From Zhengitettix transpicula (lineage: Eukaryota > Arthropoda > Insecta > Orthoptera > Tetrigidae), in the NCBI GenBank assembly GCA_037074705.1, contig CM073591.1, forward strand, positions 5,820,087 through 5,884,086: 64,000 bases of DNA, given 5' to 3'. Both the position numbers and the translations under genes were made by a program. Below, piece by piece: positions 12,898-23,097 of the stretch. Below the pieces are notes generated by a model. The model worked only from the letters and a program-made list of their open reading frames with translations, had not been told where the DNA came from and did no database searches. How positions within the stretch are numbered: position 1 is the stretch's first letter; every line of letters starts with the position of its first letter.

Positions 12898-13214
12898 GTA
12901 AGTGGATGAAATGTCAAGTTACACTGCATTATAACTTATAAGAACTGAAGTAGTTTTATAGTATTCCAAATATTTTGGGTTCTTAGTTCATATATTTATT
13001 GAAAAGCTGTTTGTGGAAACTGAGCACTAACTCTTCAATTAATGAGGGTTTACCAAGTTACTACAATTATTTTTCCCCACCTGCAGCACAGTCTTGTATT
13101 CATTTATAAAAGAATATAAATCATACTTTGACTGTGATTTTAATCTACGATCTTTGGATCACAAGGTAGTTGGAATTGTTATTTTTCAGTAAGTTCAAAA
13201 TAATGTATTTAAAG

Positions 13215-13303
13215 GTGTATGTCCTTGACGATGACAAGCAACTGGTGGTGGTGCTGGGTTCAAAGCCTACGTTTGTGGAGAAGATTATGGCCAACATAAC
13301 AAT
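13215..13303 (+). CDS. cadherin exon 11, start of membrane-adjacent domain
   Basis: Acceptor ATTTAAAG, donor ACAAT|GTACGT, leaving in phase 2. It encodes VYVLDDDKQLVVVLGSKPTF and VEKIMANIT. CDH23-type cadherins have an equivalent YIL..QRVxxV..xPxxV segment before the membrane-adjacent domain. Confidence 0.75.
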
Positions 13304-13414
13304 GTACGTCGTGGCGAGGCTGGCCTGGTTTGTGGTCAAATAAAATAGTGCTGAAATATTGTGTGTCAGATGCTGTTTGTGTAAACATGACAGTATTGAT
13401 CTTCACATTTCCAG

Positions 13415-13504
13415 GGCTCTTTACAATGCCACAGGCCTGGACGTGAGAATCCAAAAGCTTGAACCTCACTCGGCTAAGAATCAGGAAGAACTGGGAAATC
13501 ATGC
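13415..13504 (+). CDS. cadherin exon 12, donor site mutated
   Basis: Acceptor CATTTCCAG, entering in phase 2. It encodes ALYNATGLDVRIQKLEPHSA and KNQEELGNH. The phase needed by exon 13 places the exon end after 13504, where the sequence is CTGAGT rather than GTGAGT. The +1 G is therefore lost and normal splicing here would fail. Reading through gives a TGA at once. Confidence 0.75.
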
Positions 13505-13918
13505 CTGAGTTCCGACTCTTCACATAACAAACTTAATGTATCTGAAACATTTAAAAAGTTATAATAAACTGGAAAATCAGCCTAAATTACCCATACTGTG
13601 CCTGGGTGGACTAGTGTAAAATTTAACAGCCCACCTTTTAAATTGTTTCATTCAATATTATCCAAAGAGTATTATGAATCTGAATATGGATAAGATTTTT
13701 CCATACTTGTACAGTGTGATTCTTCATAGCTTTCGAGGCAGGCCACTTTTTCTAATGACATATTTGTATGCCATAATTAATTCTACCATCTTCCATGATA
13801 TTAAGTGTTCATCTTCCCTGCATATGTAAACTGCTTTCATGATTCATTGCTGGTAGTTAGAAATATAGATGAATATTTAAATGAAATATAAACTATATTT
13901 CTTCTTCCAATATTCCAG

Positions 13919-13987
13919 GACTGACTTGTATCTGTATGCTGTCGACCCACAGATGAACGTCATCATCGACATGGACACATTGCAAAA
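13919..13987 (+). CDS. cadherin exon 13
   Basis: Acceptor ATATTCCAG, donor CAAAA|GTGAGT, phase 2 on both sides. It encodes TDLYLYAVDPQMNVIIDMDT plus LQ, matching the TxLxIHVVxxxxNxIxDxD region of the CDH23 membrane-adjacent domain. Confidence 0.8.
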
Positions 13988-14554
13988 GTGAGTGTTTACC
14001 GTTCTATTGGGGTTGTTATTGGCATTCTTGCAAACATGGAATTTATGTAAAAAGTTTTTAACTGGACTTATTATCCAAGAGTGTGTTTCAATTACAATAT
14101 GTACAATGAAGGACACGATTACTTAGTCTGCTTTCGATGTTGGTTGATATGAAGAAAATTTATTGGGCACATGATCGTCTTCGAAAGAATACAGTATCAC
14201 AGAAGGAAAGTATTTTAATTGAGTCAAGCATTTTAAACAGAAACAATAGTTTGAGACTGCTGTCTTGATGTAGGAGTTGTGGGTCTCTCACACTACTGTA
14301 ACTCGGATTATTTAATGAAAATGAACACAGTTTCAAACTGTTGAAATCTTTGAGTGGTGTTTCTCCTTTGTCTCTCTTTTACTACCTTAGTCAATGTTAA
14401 AATTTCTACCAATAATACAATTGACCTGTTGAAATTACTGAACTGATGGATATGAACTCAGACTAAGATAAGTAGAATTTTTCTGTTTTGCACTGATGGG
14501 GTGAGAATGTGTTATTAATTATCCAATGTTTTTTTGTTTTCCTTCTCACATCAG

Positions 14555-14755
14555 CGTTTTGATCACGAAGCAACTGGACATCCGCCGCAGGTTGAAGAGA
14601 TTCCAAGTTGTCCAGGTAGCGTCACCAGCATTGGGAGGCGGAGTCCACGCATCGAGAAAGCTGCTCTCATCGCTGGAGGTTGGCATTCTCATGGTCTTCA
14701 TTGGGGCTCTGGCAGCGGCTCTCTGCATCGGATGTGTGCGGCGTAAAAAGTTCAG
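14555..14755 (+). CDS. cadherin exon 14, transmembrane segment
   Basis: Acceptor CACATCAG, donor TTCAG|GTACAG, phase 2 on both sides. It encodes VLITKQLDIRRRLKRFQVV, a spacer, then the hydrophobic span VGILMVFIGALAAALCIGCV followed by the stop-transfer basic cluster RRKKFR. Confidence 0.9.
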
Positions 14756-15991
14756 GTACAGTTGTTTAATAGCATGAGAAATTCAGTCAAATATTTGGTT
14801 TTATTATATTGATTTTCAAATGGGAGCCGCTTTGACGTTGAAGGTCTTCCTTGTGCTGACAAATCAAATTCTTGTGACCTAGTCACATATTATTGTTGTC
14901 CACGCTACTGCAGTAAGGGTTTTTTGTCGTCATTCATTATTGACGATGTGGCAACATTTGTCTAATTTTCTGCTCCTATTTGCTAATAGGCAAAACGTCT
15001 CCCATTTGAAACAGACTACAAGTCTTAAGAACAGGTCTGAGGACTTGTTTCCCATTTAATCCTGTGTTCAATTTTACATTTAATATTTCATTAATTTGTT
15101 GATATTATGATTACTCCTTCTCCTCCAAGATTTCTATTAAATTCAGCAGCAGCTCCTTCTGCACTGTAATCAAGTTCGCTGATTTCCTCTGAGAACTGCT
15201 CTCAATACTTTTACATGGAATTACTCATTAGTGAAGCAGTTATATTTCTTTTGATTTTCATTTATTTCCTCTAATCCATTTGGATGAAAATACATAAAAA
15301 TCATAATAAACTACAAAAATACTAGAATATCAAGTATATGGTTGATAATAATTTACATTATTTTCAAGAGTAAATGAATTTCGATTCAAAACAGCATGTA
15401 TACAACTGTGCTGACCCACCAAAATGTGAATGATACAAGAAAATAAAAAAAAAAGAAATTATCATTTAATGTTTTTGTAACTATTTAATAAATTAATTTT
15501 TTATTTTATTTTATTTTAATCATTATGAAAAATGTTGATCGGGCCAGGTATCATGATTAACTTAACATTGCCTTGGGCCTGATGCTTGGCTATGTTCTCT
15601 TTATTCTAGAGTTAATTAATTTTTTATCTTTACCATTGAAGAAGAATGTATTCATGATACTTTTTCTGCTCATTAAAAATTAAATGTCTGTCTTGTTTAG
15701 TTTCAAGTTTTGAAATTATTTGTACAAAATCTAAGAATTTTATTTTAAGTAATATTAGATTCTACATATGACTGATATACTACTAAATGTGTCAAAATTC
15801 TGTTAGAAGCATTTCATAGGATCCAGATAAATTTGCAGATTAGTTTATGGTCAGAAAGAGACACAAAGAAAATAAAGGATGAAGGAGAGTATTGTATGTG
15901 TTCATCTCAGATAAAAATCACTTATTGAATGTTGCTTGAAGAATTTGATTAAGATTGATTTTGATAACAATCGTGTTCACTACTCCCTTAG

Positions 15992-16303
15992 GAAACAAGC
16001 TCTGATTAAGAGTTACCCATCAGCCACGGGCTTCAGCATTGCCAGCCCTCCTCAACTGTCACCGTACGTCTGGGACACCATGGACACCTACGTGGATCTG
16101 CACTCGGGGAGGTCAGCCGTCATGACGGGGCGACCAGAGAGGCAATCTAAGCACCATCACCACAGACTGGGCTGCACGAGGAGGGCCGGGATGGAGATGT
16201 CACTCGCTTCTCTGCAGTCTTCTTGCGACTCAGGGCTAGGCACCAGGGGCTGTTGTCTGTGTGGTCATTCGACGGTCATTCACTCTTCTGGGGACAGCAG
16301 CAA
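15992..16303 (+). CDS. cadherin exon 15, cytoplasmic tail
   Basis: Acceptor CTCCCTTAG, donor CAA|GTGAGT, phase 2 on both sides. It encodes a polar tail: SATGFSIASPPQLSPYVWDT, a KHHHHRLG run and a Ser/Cys-rich stretch ending STVIHSSGDSS. No beta-catenin-binding motif is visible, as in other CDH23/Cad87A-class proteins. Confidence 0.75.
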
Positions 16304-17521
16304 GTGAGTAAGACAAAGACTCATTAATAACAGGATAATAGCAATGTTATGTCCTCATTTCAGAGTGTTTTGGTAAGAATATTACCTCGATAATAAAAAA
16401 AATTGTCCATAATTCTAGAGTGACTGATGTCACCTGGATTCAGTCACTCCTGAGGTTGAACATGCTGTCCAATCAATCTGCAACTTTGTTAAACATGGAC
16501 ACAGACCATCACATCAGTCTCCCTATATTTAGTCATAACTATATTTCCTTAATTTCAGTTTGGTGATTTCACATGTCAATAATTTTTATTAACAATAATT
16601 TATTTATGTCCATGAATTGTTTTACACAATATGGGAAAATGTCATAAGTATCTTAATTCTTAGTGTCTTATGCAGACAGTAGGACCTTAGTGGGTTTTGC
16701 TTTATATATATATATGGGCACCCTTTGTGATTATGTTACATAATAGTAATTTACATTTCATATGAGTATAAAATTACCAAGTTCTCTTTTAGCCTGAACA
16801 GTAACTTATTTGTATTTTCTAACCTTATTGATTCTTGAGGTAACTTGTTATAAGAGATCTAGGTTCATTGTTTTTTTTTTAATTAATTGTTAAGTATGTA
16901 CATATTTATGAAAGTCATCTTTTAGCCTAGTGTCGTGTTCATGCAGGTTTGCTATTCATTTTGGCATCATTACTTCATACATGTAAATACCATGGACTAT
17001 CATAATTTTACATTTAATGAAATAGTCTTTACAGATTTGCCTCCTTGTATTTTATAAACATATCTCACTGCTTTTATTTGAAGAAGAAAAGAGTCTCTCC
17101 ATATTTTCCTCACTAGTTGCCCCACATATTTGGATACCGTAATTTATATGATGAAATATTGTTCCTAATTAGGTTATTTATATTTAATATTTTTTAAACA
17201 GTTTTCAACAAGAAAATACCTTTTGCAACTTTAGTACAGACATAGTCCACGCGACTGTCCATCTGTAAGTCCAAAAACTTCACAGTGTCATTCTCCGCAA
17301 CACATCTTGAAACACCCTTTGTGCATGCCTTAATATTTATTTACACCTTTACACAATAAAACTGTTTGACAATTAAGCAGCATCAAATAATTCAGGCTGG
17401 TGTGTACGTGGAAAAAGAAATACCTCAGTTTATTATTTACTTCACAGATGAAGAAATCAGACACAAAAACTGAGCACACATTGACTTAAACACTCCATCA
17501 TGAAAACATCTTTCTGTCTAG

Positions 17522-17618
17522 TGGCAGTTTTGAAGATTCCCTGAAAAGAGTGCAACACCGGACATCTCGCAGGAACAGCAACGTCCACCCGCCTTCCCGA
17601 CGCAGGCAGCGACTGTGA
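17522..17618 (+). CDS. cadherin exon 16, last coding exon
   Basis: Acceptor TCTGTCTAG, entering in phase 2. It encodes NGSFEDSLKRVQHRTSRRNS then NVHPPSRRRQRL and TGA at 17616. The +2 frame of the same segment stays open to about 17700 and reads PTQAATVNTMSSPSGAASPV and SSLSRRPSDRTVMQ, a tail-like composition. A 2-bp frameshift near 17594 may therefore have removed the native C terminus. ATTAAA at 17863 is a possible polyadenylation signal. Confidence 0.6.
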
Positions 17619-19130
17619 ACACCATGTCTTCGCCCTCTGGGGCGGCCTCCCCTGTGAGCAGCCTCAGCAGGAGGCCGAGTGACAGAACGGTGATGCAGTG
17701 AGGAGACTCACCGTCGCCGTCATATCCGGGGATCTGTCTCCCTGAGCATGACTCAGAGTCTGGCCACGTCCCAATTAAGTGCAATAACCCCCAAATTCTC
17801 TCTGGTTGTGAATAAGTTATTATTTACGTTGACACTTGCATCCATGTGGTGCGAGTAGTTGAATTAAATCCTGGATCAGTCCTCGATAAGAAATGTGCCT
17901 TCTAAAAAATGTACAACATATAAAAGTTACCAATGTAAACTCTGAGCAGCATTCCTGGCTCCACATATGTATATGTATATTATTGTAAATACTTCCAGTG
18001 TATATTGTTGAAGAACTCTTTATATATATTTTTTATTTGTATTTGTTATATTTTAATTACTGCAAAGTATCTTATTACAGTTTAAAATTGAATTATTTAC
18101 TATTTTGTTGTTGTTATAAAGTTATTGTGATGATAATTTTTGTTGTTGTTACATATATATCTTTTATACTCAGTTTGTTGCTCAAATGAGCCAAGTCGTG
18201 TCAGTGTTTTGGCAATCCTGCTCTTGGTCTCTTGTGAACTGAAATTTTTTTAAATGTAATTTAATTAGATATATTGTACGGGGGAGGGGGGTAGGGGGGA
18301 AGGGGGTAAGTGTATTAATTACATGAGAGGAGGAGTGATGATCCGAATTGGCTGGCGCTGTAGGAATCTCGACTGTCCCACAGCCAGGAGAAAGTGTCAC
18401 GTCCACTCTTCAGCATGTTTGATCATCTCAAGACTTTGCAGGTTATTTTTGAAAGTAGGGAAATGGAAGAAATTGTAGTCTGTCTGCAGTATTGACAAAG
18501 ATCACAACAGTTGATCAAAATGTTTGGTCACTTTTTAATGTATTTATTGCCTAACATTAATTTTTGTTATTGTGTGTTATATGAGTCATTAATTTATTCT
18601 GAAATTGTTTAATTATTCATATTTGATATTTATTTATGATGGTTTAATGAATTTGGTGGAGGCTTTATTGAGGTATTTCATTGTCCATATTGGAGCAGAG
18701 CAAAGTAGAGAGGTAGAAGCCGAGCAAAGGCAGTTCCAACGTGCTTGTCTACAGGGAAGCGAAGGGTTGTGAACCTGAGTAGTCCTCGGTGAGGTCATCT
18801 TGGCTGCTCCTGTCTAATACAGACAACAGGTTAATGTCTCTGCCAGTTTTGTCCACGTTCCTCACACCATTCAACCTCTGTCGATTCCTCTTCTCAGAGT
18901 CTGGATGAAGACAAAATTTCAGCCAAACTTATCATCAATTTGAAACATTTATTTTAGACATTGACACCAGCGAGAGGAACTATTCCAGAATTGTATCAGA
19001 AATACTTAATATTAAATCTTCTACTGTCAGTGACTCTATGAAACTCAACAATGACTATGATCCCTCGTTGTTACTGTAGCCCCTCTTCGCTTTGCTTTTG
19101 AGTTATTCACCTGATGGTTGTGTAGTACTC
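17619..19130. other. cadherin 3' flank, AT-rich
   Basis: No gene or repeat is recognised. The stretch holds T-rich runs, short microsatellite-like GTT/GTTATT segments around 18.1 kb and a G-rich block at 18279. Base composition changes sharply after about 19.15 kb. Confidence 0.4.
18279..18307 (+). other. G-quadruplex-forming tract
   Basis: Four runs of five to six G (GGGGGAGGGGGGTA, then GGGGGGAAGGGGG) are separated by one- to two-base loops, well inside the usual G4 consensus. The tract lies about 660 bp beyond the cadherin stop codon, so it could fall in the 3' UTR. Confidence 0.5.
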
Positions 19131-19149
19131 ACGGCTCTTGTGTTTTTAG

Positions 19150-20060
19150 CCACCTGAGGAAAGGAAATGTCGTGGTGTGGTATTTATGTCATCACTTCAC
19201 TGGGGCTGTTAGTTGGCTACTTCATCTTAGTAGTCGTCGTAGTAACGGGGGATGAGTCGCCAAAGCCAGTGCGTCGACGTGACGTCATCGGGAGAACAAG
19301 AAAAGTGACTTTCTGTTGTCACCGAACGACGTCATCATTGCGAGCCTAGTGACGTCATCGGCTTACGTCACGAACGGAAAAAGGGATTATTCGCCTTGCG
19401 TGCATTATGACGTCATCATCGTTCCCGGAGGGGAAATGAAAGAAATTGATTTTTTTTTTTGCAGTGTACAATCTCTGCGTCGGCGATAACACGTCATGAG
19501 GTTACGTGGTGTTAAGAGGAACAGCGGTCGGCTGCTTGGTGTAGTTGCGACGTGACGTCATGGTCTTACAATATGGCTTCCTCGAGTCGACGGTCTCTGT
19601 GTGTTTGTTGTACGGACGAAGGCGGCGGCGGGGGCGACGCTTGAAAGGATCCGAAATCACCTTTGCTGACGTCACTCCTCATGACGTCATGACATAGAAT
19701 GCGACGAGCCAGAAACTGGTCAGAGACACAAAATGGCCGCCGCATCACAGACTCGACCACTTTTAGCCTGCTGCGTGGACCCCACATTATTTCTTGGCGA
19801 CCAGACGCGGACCTTTGGCGTTGCTGGACCAGACCGTGGCGCGTGCGTCAGTTAACAACTGTTCTAGTGTTTCGCGACGCCCTCTGAGTCAACCTTTTTA
19901 TCCACAAGACGGGGAAATTCTCGTCGTTGGCGGCGCCGCTGTCTGCGTCCGCACGAGGACGAGGTCGATGGTAACAGGTCTCCGCCATCTTGGAACAACT
20001 GTCCGTCTCCGTAAACCACCACGCTCTTGTCCGTGGTCGTGACGTCATCACGGGAGATTT
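19150..20060. other. CpG-rich block dense in TGACGTCA octamers
   Basis: Eight or so copies of the palindromic octamer TGACGTCA occur in under 1 kb, with several CCGCCATCTTG/AAAATGGCCGCC motifs. The left edge (19150-19240) is a decayed copy of the CACCTGAGGAAAGGAA repeat. The longer ORFs here are short and have no recognisable domain. Confidence 0.5.
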
Positions 20061-20094
20061 AATTTTTTGAAAATCAACCACTTTCCTACAAATC

Positions 20095-20800
20095 TCTCTC
20101 TATATAGAAGAATAAATGTCAGCCTGTGCGTCCCCTACTCGATGAAACTCAGGAGGGTCACTGTCGAAGCGTCAGGAAACTCCCAAGAGTGTTTCAACGA
20201 GGGTGAGAAATTTTAAAACATGTTACAACGACCGGTGTACTTACTTGTCGCGACTAACAGCTTCCATACAGATGTTTTCAGTGAATAATTTCAACCCCCT
20301 TAAAGCACCAATACATGAAAATAACGCGAAACAACTGAGATTGGTGTCAAATCCAGCGTTATGTAAGTCGCCGAGTTTAATTCTTGCATTTACCATAGTG
20401 GTTAAGCTGTAGTTCAGGGGGTGGAACATATATGTTACTTACGATCCAGGACCAAACACTGAGGGGTTAAGACACACCTACTGCGTCTAGGGGTGTGGGT
20501 GGAATTTAAAAAATTCATAAACGACCATTATTAGAGTCGAATAAAACGATTTCGATGTCGCTTGATTAAATGGTGACATTGTCGGATTTTTTGTCGAATT
20601 TCACCTCCACAAGGCACTGGAGGGAAGCGCCCTTACTTTGAGGGTGGGGGTGGATGGGGGTTACGTAAAAGACCCAGCTTTGTGTCGATTCCGAGTTTAA
20701 TTCTGACCATTAACCATGGTGGTTGATGACACTTGATGCTCCTCCACCGTGGTTGAGAAAAGTCACCCCCCGGAGTAGTTTTCACCCTCTTAAGCTACCG
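20095..20800 (+). repeat. Helitron-like dispersed repeat, copy H2
   Basis: The copy opens with TCTCTCTATATAGAAGAATA, close to the TCTATCTATATAATAAAA that starts the unit at 61.53 kb. It then contains AATAACGCGAAACAACTGAG, TTGGTGTCAAATCCAGCG and GTCGCCGAGTTTAATTC, and a second degenerate unit (TCCGAGTTTAATTCTGACC). It keeps two to three internal units but no coding sequence. Confidence 0.65.
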
Positions 20801-21419
20801 GGAGGACTTCCTCAGGGCACGAGCTACGTGCTTATGGTCTCTGCGTAGTTACAGGTTGCATTTCTTCATCTGAGCGTAGTTTCAGCCTCAATCACTGTGA
20901 CCTTGAGCCACTCCTTACTTCATGTAGCAGAAGAATTCCCGAGGACCGTCAGTCATCGTCCTGAAGTCAGCTGCCGAGGGCTTGGGTCGGGCAGAATGTC
21001 CCAGACACATTGGCGCTGTTGCATGCTGGGAAAAGAAATGTTTACCAAGAGCTTAGTGGCGAATCAATTCCTTCTCCGGGCTTATTAAAACGAATACCCG
21101 GGCACTCAGCCAGGCGCCATCCATGTCTTTGCCGCCCACCAGAGTGTTGCGTCTTCAGCGAAAAGCCGGTATTTTTTTGTCACAAACGTGCGGCGACCTC
21201 GGCCCCGTCGTGAGACGCGCGTCGCCTGCCATCTGTCGGCGAGGAGCGTCAACTAGGGCGGGGAGCGCCGGGGGAGACCCTGCCACCTGGCGGCCGCGAG
21301 CGCAACTGCCACACTACGTCACCGCCGACGACGTTGCAAGTTCTCTGAACAAAGATCGTCGTGTGCGCGCAGGAACTTCGCAGAGTGGCCCAGTGGGTAG
21401 AGAAACATCTCAGGGCGCT

Positions 21420-21790
21420 GAAGGGCGGGGTGTTTTATTCCCCCACCACCTTGCACTAGTCGTGGCCATTAGCGAAAACACCCCAAGTTTTTCCAATTCG
21501 AAAAAGGCCTCGGGAAAAGTTTCCGTGGAGCCTCAGACCAACGAAATTCTGCACCTCTTTTCAGTTTTCCGCTGACAGCAGAAGAATGAAGCGTTCTAGT
21601 GATAATAATGTTGAGGGTAGAATCCCTTGACAATGGCCGCAGATACACGCATGTTGCTGTCTGCACACACGGTGCTGCTTGCTTCCTTGGAGATGGATGT
21701 AGAGACTCTCTGGAACTCTTTCTTTCTCTTAGACACTTCAATATCCCAGACAAGTTTCCCCCTGCCGCAGGTAATCGCAACTAAACGTCA
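21420..21790 (+). repeat. dispersed family F, copy 1 (internally deleted)
   Basis: It shares TTTTCAGTTTTCCGCTGACA, GAATGAAGCGTTCTAGTGAT, AATGGCCGCAGATACACGCA, TGTTGCTGTCTGCACACACG and GATGTAGAGACTCTCTGGAA with the copies at 38.0 and 47.9 kb. The middle part containing the TGACGTCATTAGTCAC segment is missing here. Confidence 0.75.
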
Positions 21791-21919
21791 AGCATGAAGC
21801 AGCGCCACGCTTCTTAAAAAAAATTACTCCCAAAATTCACTTAAATATTAATAAAAATAACAAATAAATTTCACAGAAAAAAATCACGGGTTAAAATGGC
21901 GGCGAGTGTGTACAGTCAC

Positions 21920-21990
21920 GTACAAAACGTTTCTACCCTCAAACAGCCCTCGTCAAGACTGAAGGAAGCTGCCACGTTGAGGCCAACCGA
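21920..21990 (-). repeat. degenerate hammerhead-like core on minus strand
   Basis: The minus strand reads CTTGACGAGGGCTGTTTGAG followed by GGTAGAAACGTTTTGTACG. This is the C(U)UGACGA ... GAAACGU order of the other motifs, but with an extra U in the first core box and no convincing stem I. It faces the intact-looking motif at 22139. Confidence 0.3.
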
Positions 21991-22138
21991 TGTTAAAAGT
22001 AATTGTGGATGTTTAATTATTATAAGAGGAAAGACGCCGGAAGTGACGACGACACTGCGAGGAGAGCCTGGAGCGACACAACTGCCCAGTTTAGGAAGTT
22101 GCTTGCTCGCAGCGAATTCAGTTGGTTGTCTGCTTGTG

Positions 22139-22184
22139 TGCAGCTGAAGATGGCCCCTAAGGAAAGGTCAGAAACGTTCTGCAG
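22139..22184 (+). ncRNA. hammerhead-ribozyme-like motif 1
   Basis: The order is stem I strand TGCAG (22139-22143), core CTGAAGA (22144-22150, fits CUGANGA), stem II TGGCC/GGTCA (22151-22155 with 22166-22170; four Watson-Crick pairs and one G-U, 10-nt loop), core GAAA (22171-22174), CGTT with GUU as the predicted cleavage triplet (cut after 22178), and stem I strand CTGCA, fully complementary to TGCAG. Stem III is only the palindrome ACGU, as in minimal type-I hammerheads of Penelope-like elements that act as dimers. The 10.1-11.1 pair is U-A rather than the common G-C. Self-cleavage is inferred, not shown. Confidence 0.55.
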
Positions 22185-22299
22185 TAAATTTTAAATCATT
22201 TCAGACTTTCGGTCCCTTTATTACGCTAATGATATTTAATAGAAGCCGCGTTGAGGTTGTTATTATTATTATCTGTGACGAGTAATTTAACAATACAGC

Positions 22300-22460
22300 G
22301 AAATACAGACAAAAGACAGTCGTGTGTCTCTCTGATTTTTCTCCACCTGAAGAAAGCAACAAGACGTGTTGTTGTGGTGTTTACGTCATCACTTCCTTTG
22401 TCTGTGTTTGGCTTTTTTCCCCTCTTATTAATTTTCATTTCCCTCATCGTCCAGAGCGAC
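22300..22460 (+). repeat. decayed CACCTGAAGAAAGCAACAAG repeat
   Basis: It matches the blocks at 19.15, 37.2, 38.85 and 43.6 kb: CACCTGAAGAAAGCAACAAG, GTGTTTACGTCATCACTTCC, TTTGGCTTTTTTCCC and TTATTAATTTTCA. The GAAACG core seen in related copies is lost here. Confidence 0.45.
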
Positions 22461-22937
22461 GCTGAAGCTCTCATGCACAGTGAGTGACGTCATCCTTGTT
22501 AATTAACGTCTTTGCTTCTAGTATCAAGAGAGGAATGTTTGAGGAATCGTCCCTGCGCCTGGACCGCAGATACGCTACTCGCTTATTCAACCGTGGCCGT
22601 GATCACGTTCCTCTCCGACCTGCATCAGACCTGGTTAACAGTGTGTTAACAAGTTAAGATGCGTCTGTGCCCCCCACCCCCCGAGGGAGCGACTAACAGA
22701 TCTGTTGCTGCGTAAGTGTCTTTGGTTACTCTGAACATGCGGGCGGACCCCCCGCGACTCAGTGTCTGTGTCACTTCAAAAGGGGCGCACCAATTGGTGG
22801 AAGAGACCTTTGTGCGGTTGGACCGTGCAGTGTCTCTCGCTACGTTAGGTTTTATCTTTGGAAGCTCCATAGCTTACCTTAGTCTTCAGCAAGGAGGTTC
22901 TGAGGGTAAAGGAACTGCATTTCTGACTGTCGTCGCT

Positions 22938-22943
22938 TTTATT
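22938..22943 (-). promoter_or_regulatory. possible polyadenylation signal of the odorant receptor
   Basis: The minus strand reads AATAAA about 92 nt beyond the receptor stop codon. Position and sequence fit a cleavage signal, but a hexamer alone is weak evidence. Confidence 0.4.
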
Positions 22944-23034
22944 TGTCAACTACAGGTGCTTCTCCTCTCTTCCTCCTCGTGCGCGACGTCCATCTTGCTG
23001 GCGGTGCGTAGCATCTCTGCCCCCCCGTCCCTTG

Positions 23035-23097
23035 TCACTCACGTTTGTCGCTGACTTGCCGCAGGACCGCGAAGTAAGACAGCGACGCGTTCAGCAG
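23035..23097 (-). CDS. odorant receptor exon 6, tiny last exon
   Basis: Acceptor CGTCCGCAG, phase 0. It encodes LLNASLSYFAVLRQVSDKRE and TGA at 23037-23035. Ser-Tyr-Phe...Leu-Arg is the standard TM7 end of insect ORs. At 63 bp it is easily missed by gene finders, because a 1.5-kb intron full of repeats separates it from exon 5. Confidence 0.88.
   Translation of the reverse strand: MLNASLSYFAVLRQVSDKRE

Larger units (their letters stand above)
4141..17618 (+). pseudogene. large cadherin (CDH23/Cad87A-like), 3' sixteen exons, four in-frame stops
   Basis: Calcium-dependent adhesion protein of the plasma membrane. The exons give about 1,372 codons in one consistent frame. They contain EC-repeat motifs (LDRE, DANDNNPIF, DENDNPPIF, DINDNAPEF, DVNDHAP, DVNDNSPVF, DVNDNSPWF), then a membrane-adjacent domain (YVLDDDKQLVVV ... 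ATGLDVRI ... TDLYLYAVDPQ) like that of CDH23, one membrane span (VGILMVFIGALAAALCIGCV) and a basic, Ser-rich tail. The 5' exons are off the window. Lesions: TAG at 6076, TGA at 10226, TAA at 11233, TGA at 12871, and the exon-12 donor reads CTGAGT instead of GTGAGT at 13505. All are single-base changes, and every other splice site keeps AG/GT with matching phase. A young unprocessed pseudogene is the simplest reading; assembly error or stop readthrough remain possible. Apart from a 62-codon ORF, nothing was recognised in the introns. Confidence 0.7.

Noticed and set aside
4141..17618. A-to-I RNA editing as explanation of the cadherin stops
   Set aside because: Editing of UAG, UGA or UAA gives Trp, whereas the flanking residues point to Tyr, Arg or Gly; TGA would also need a specific A edit at each site.
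21123..22194. ORFs of 63-150 codons in CpG-rich DNA
   Set aside because: Stops are rare because of base composition; overlapping frames are open, and the segment includes family F repeat sequence.
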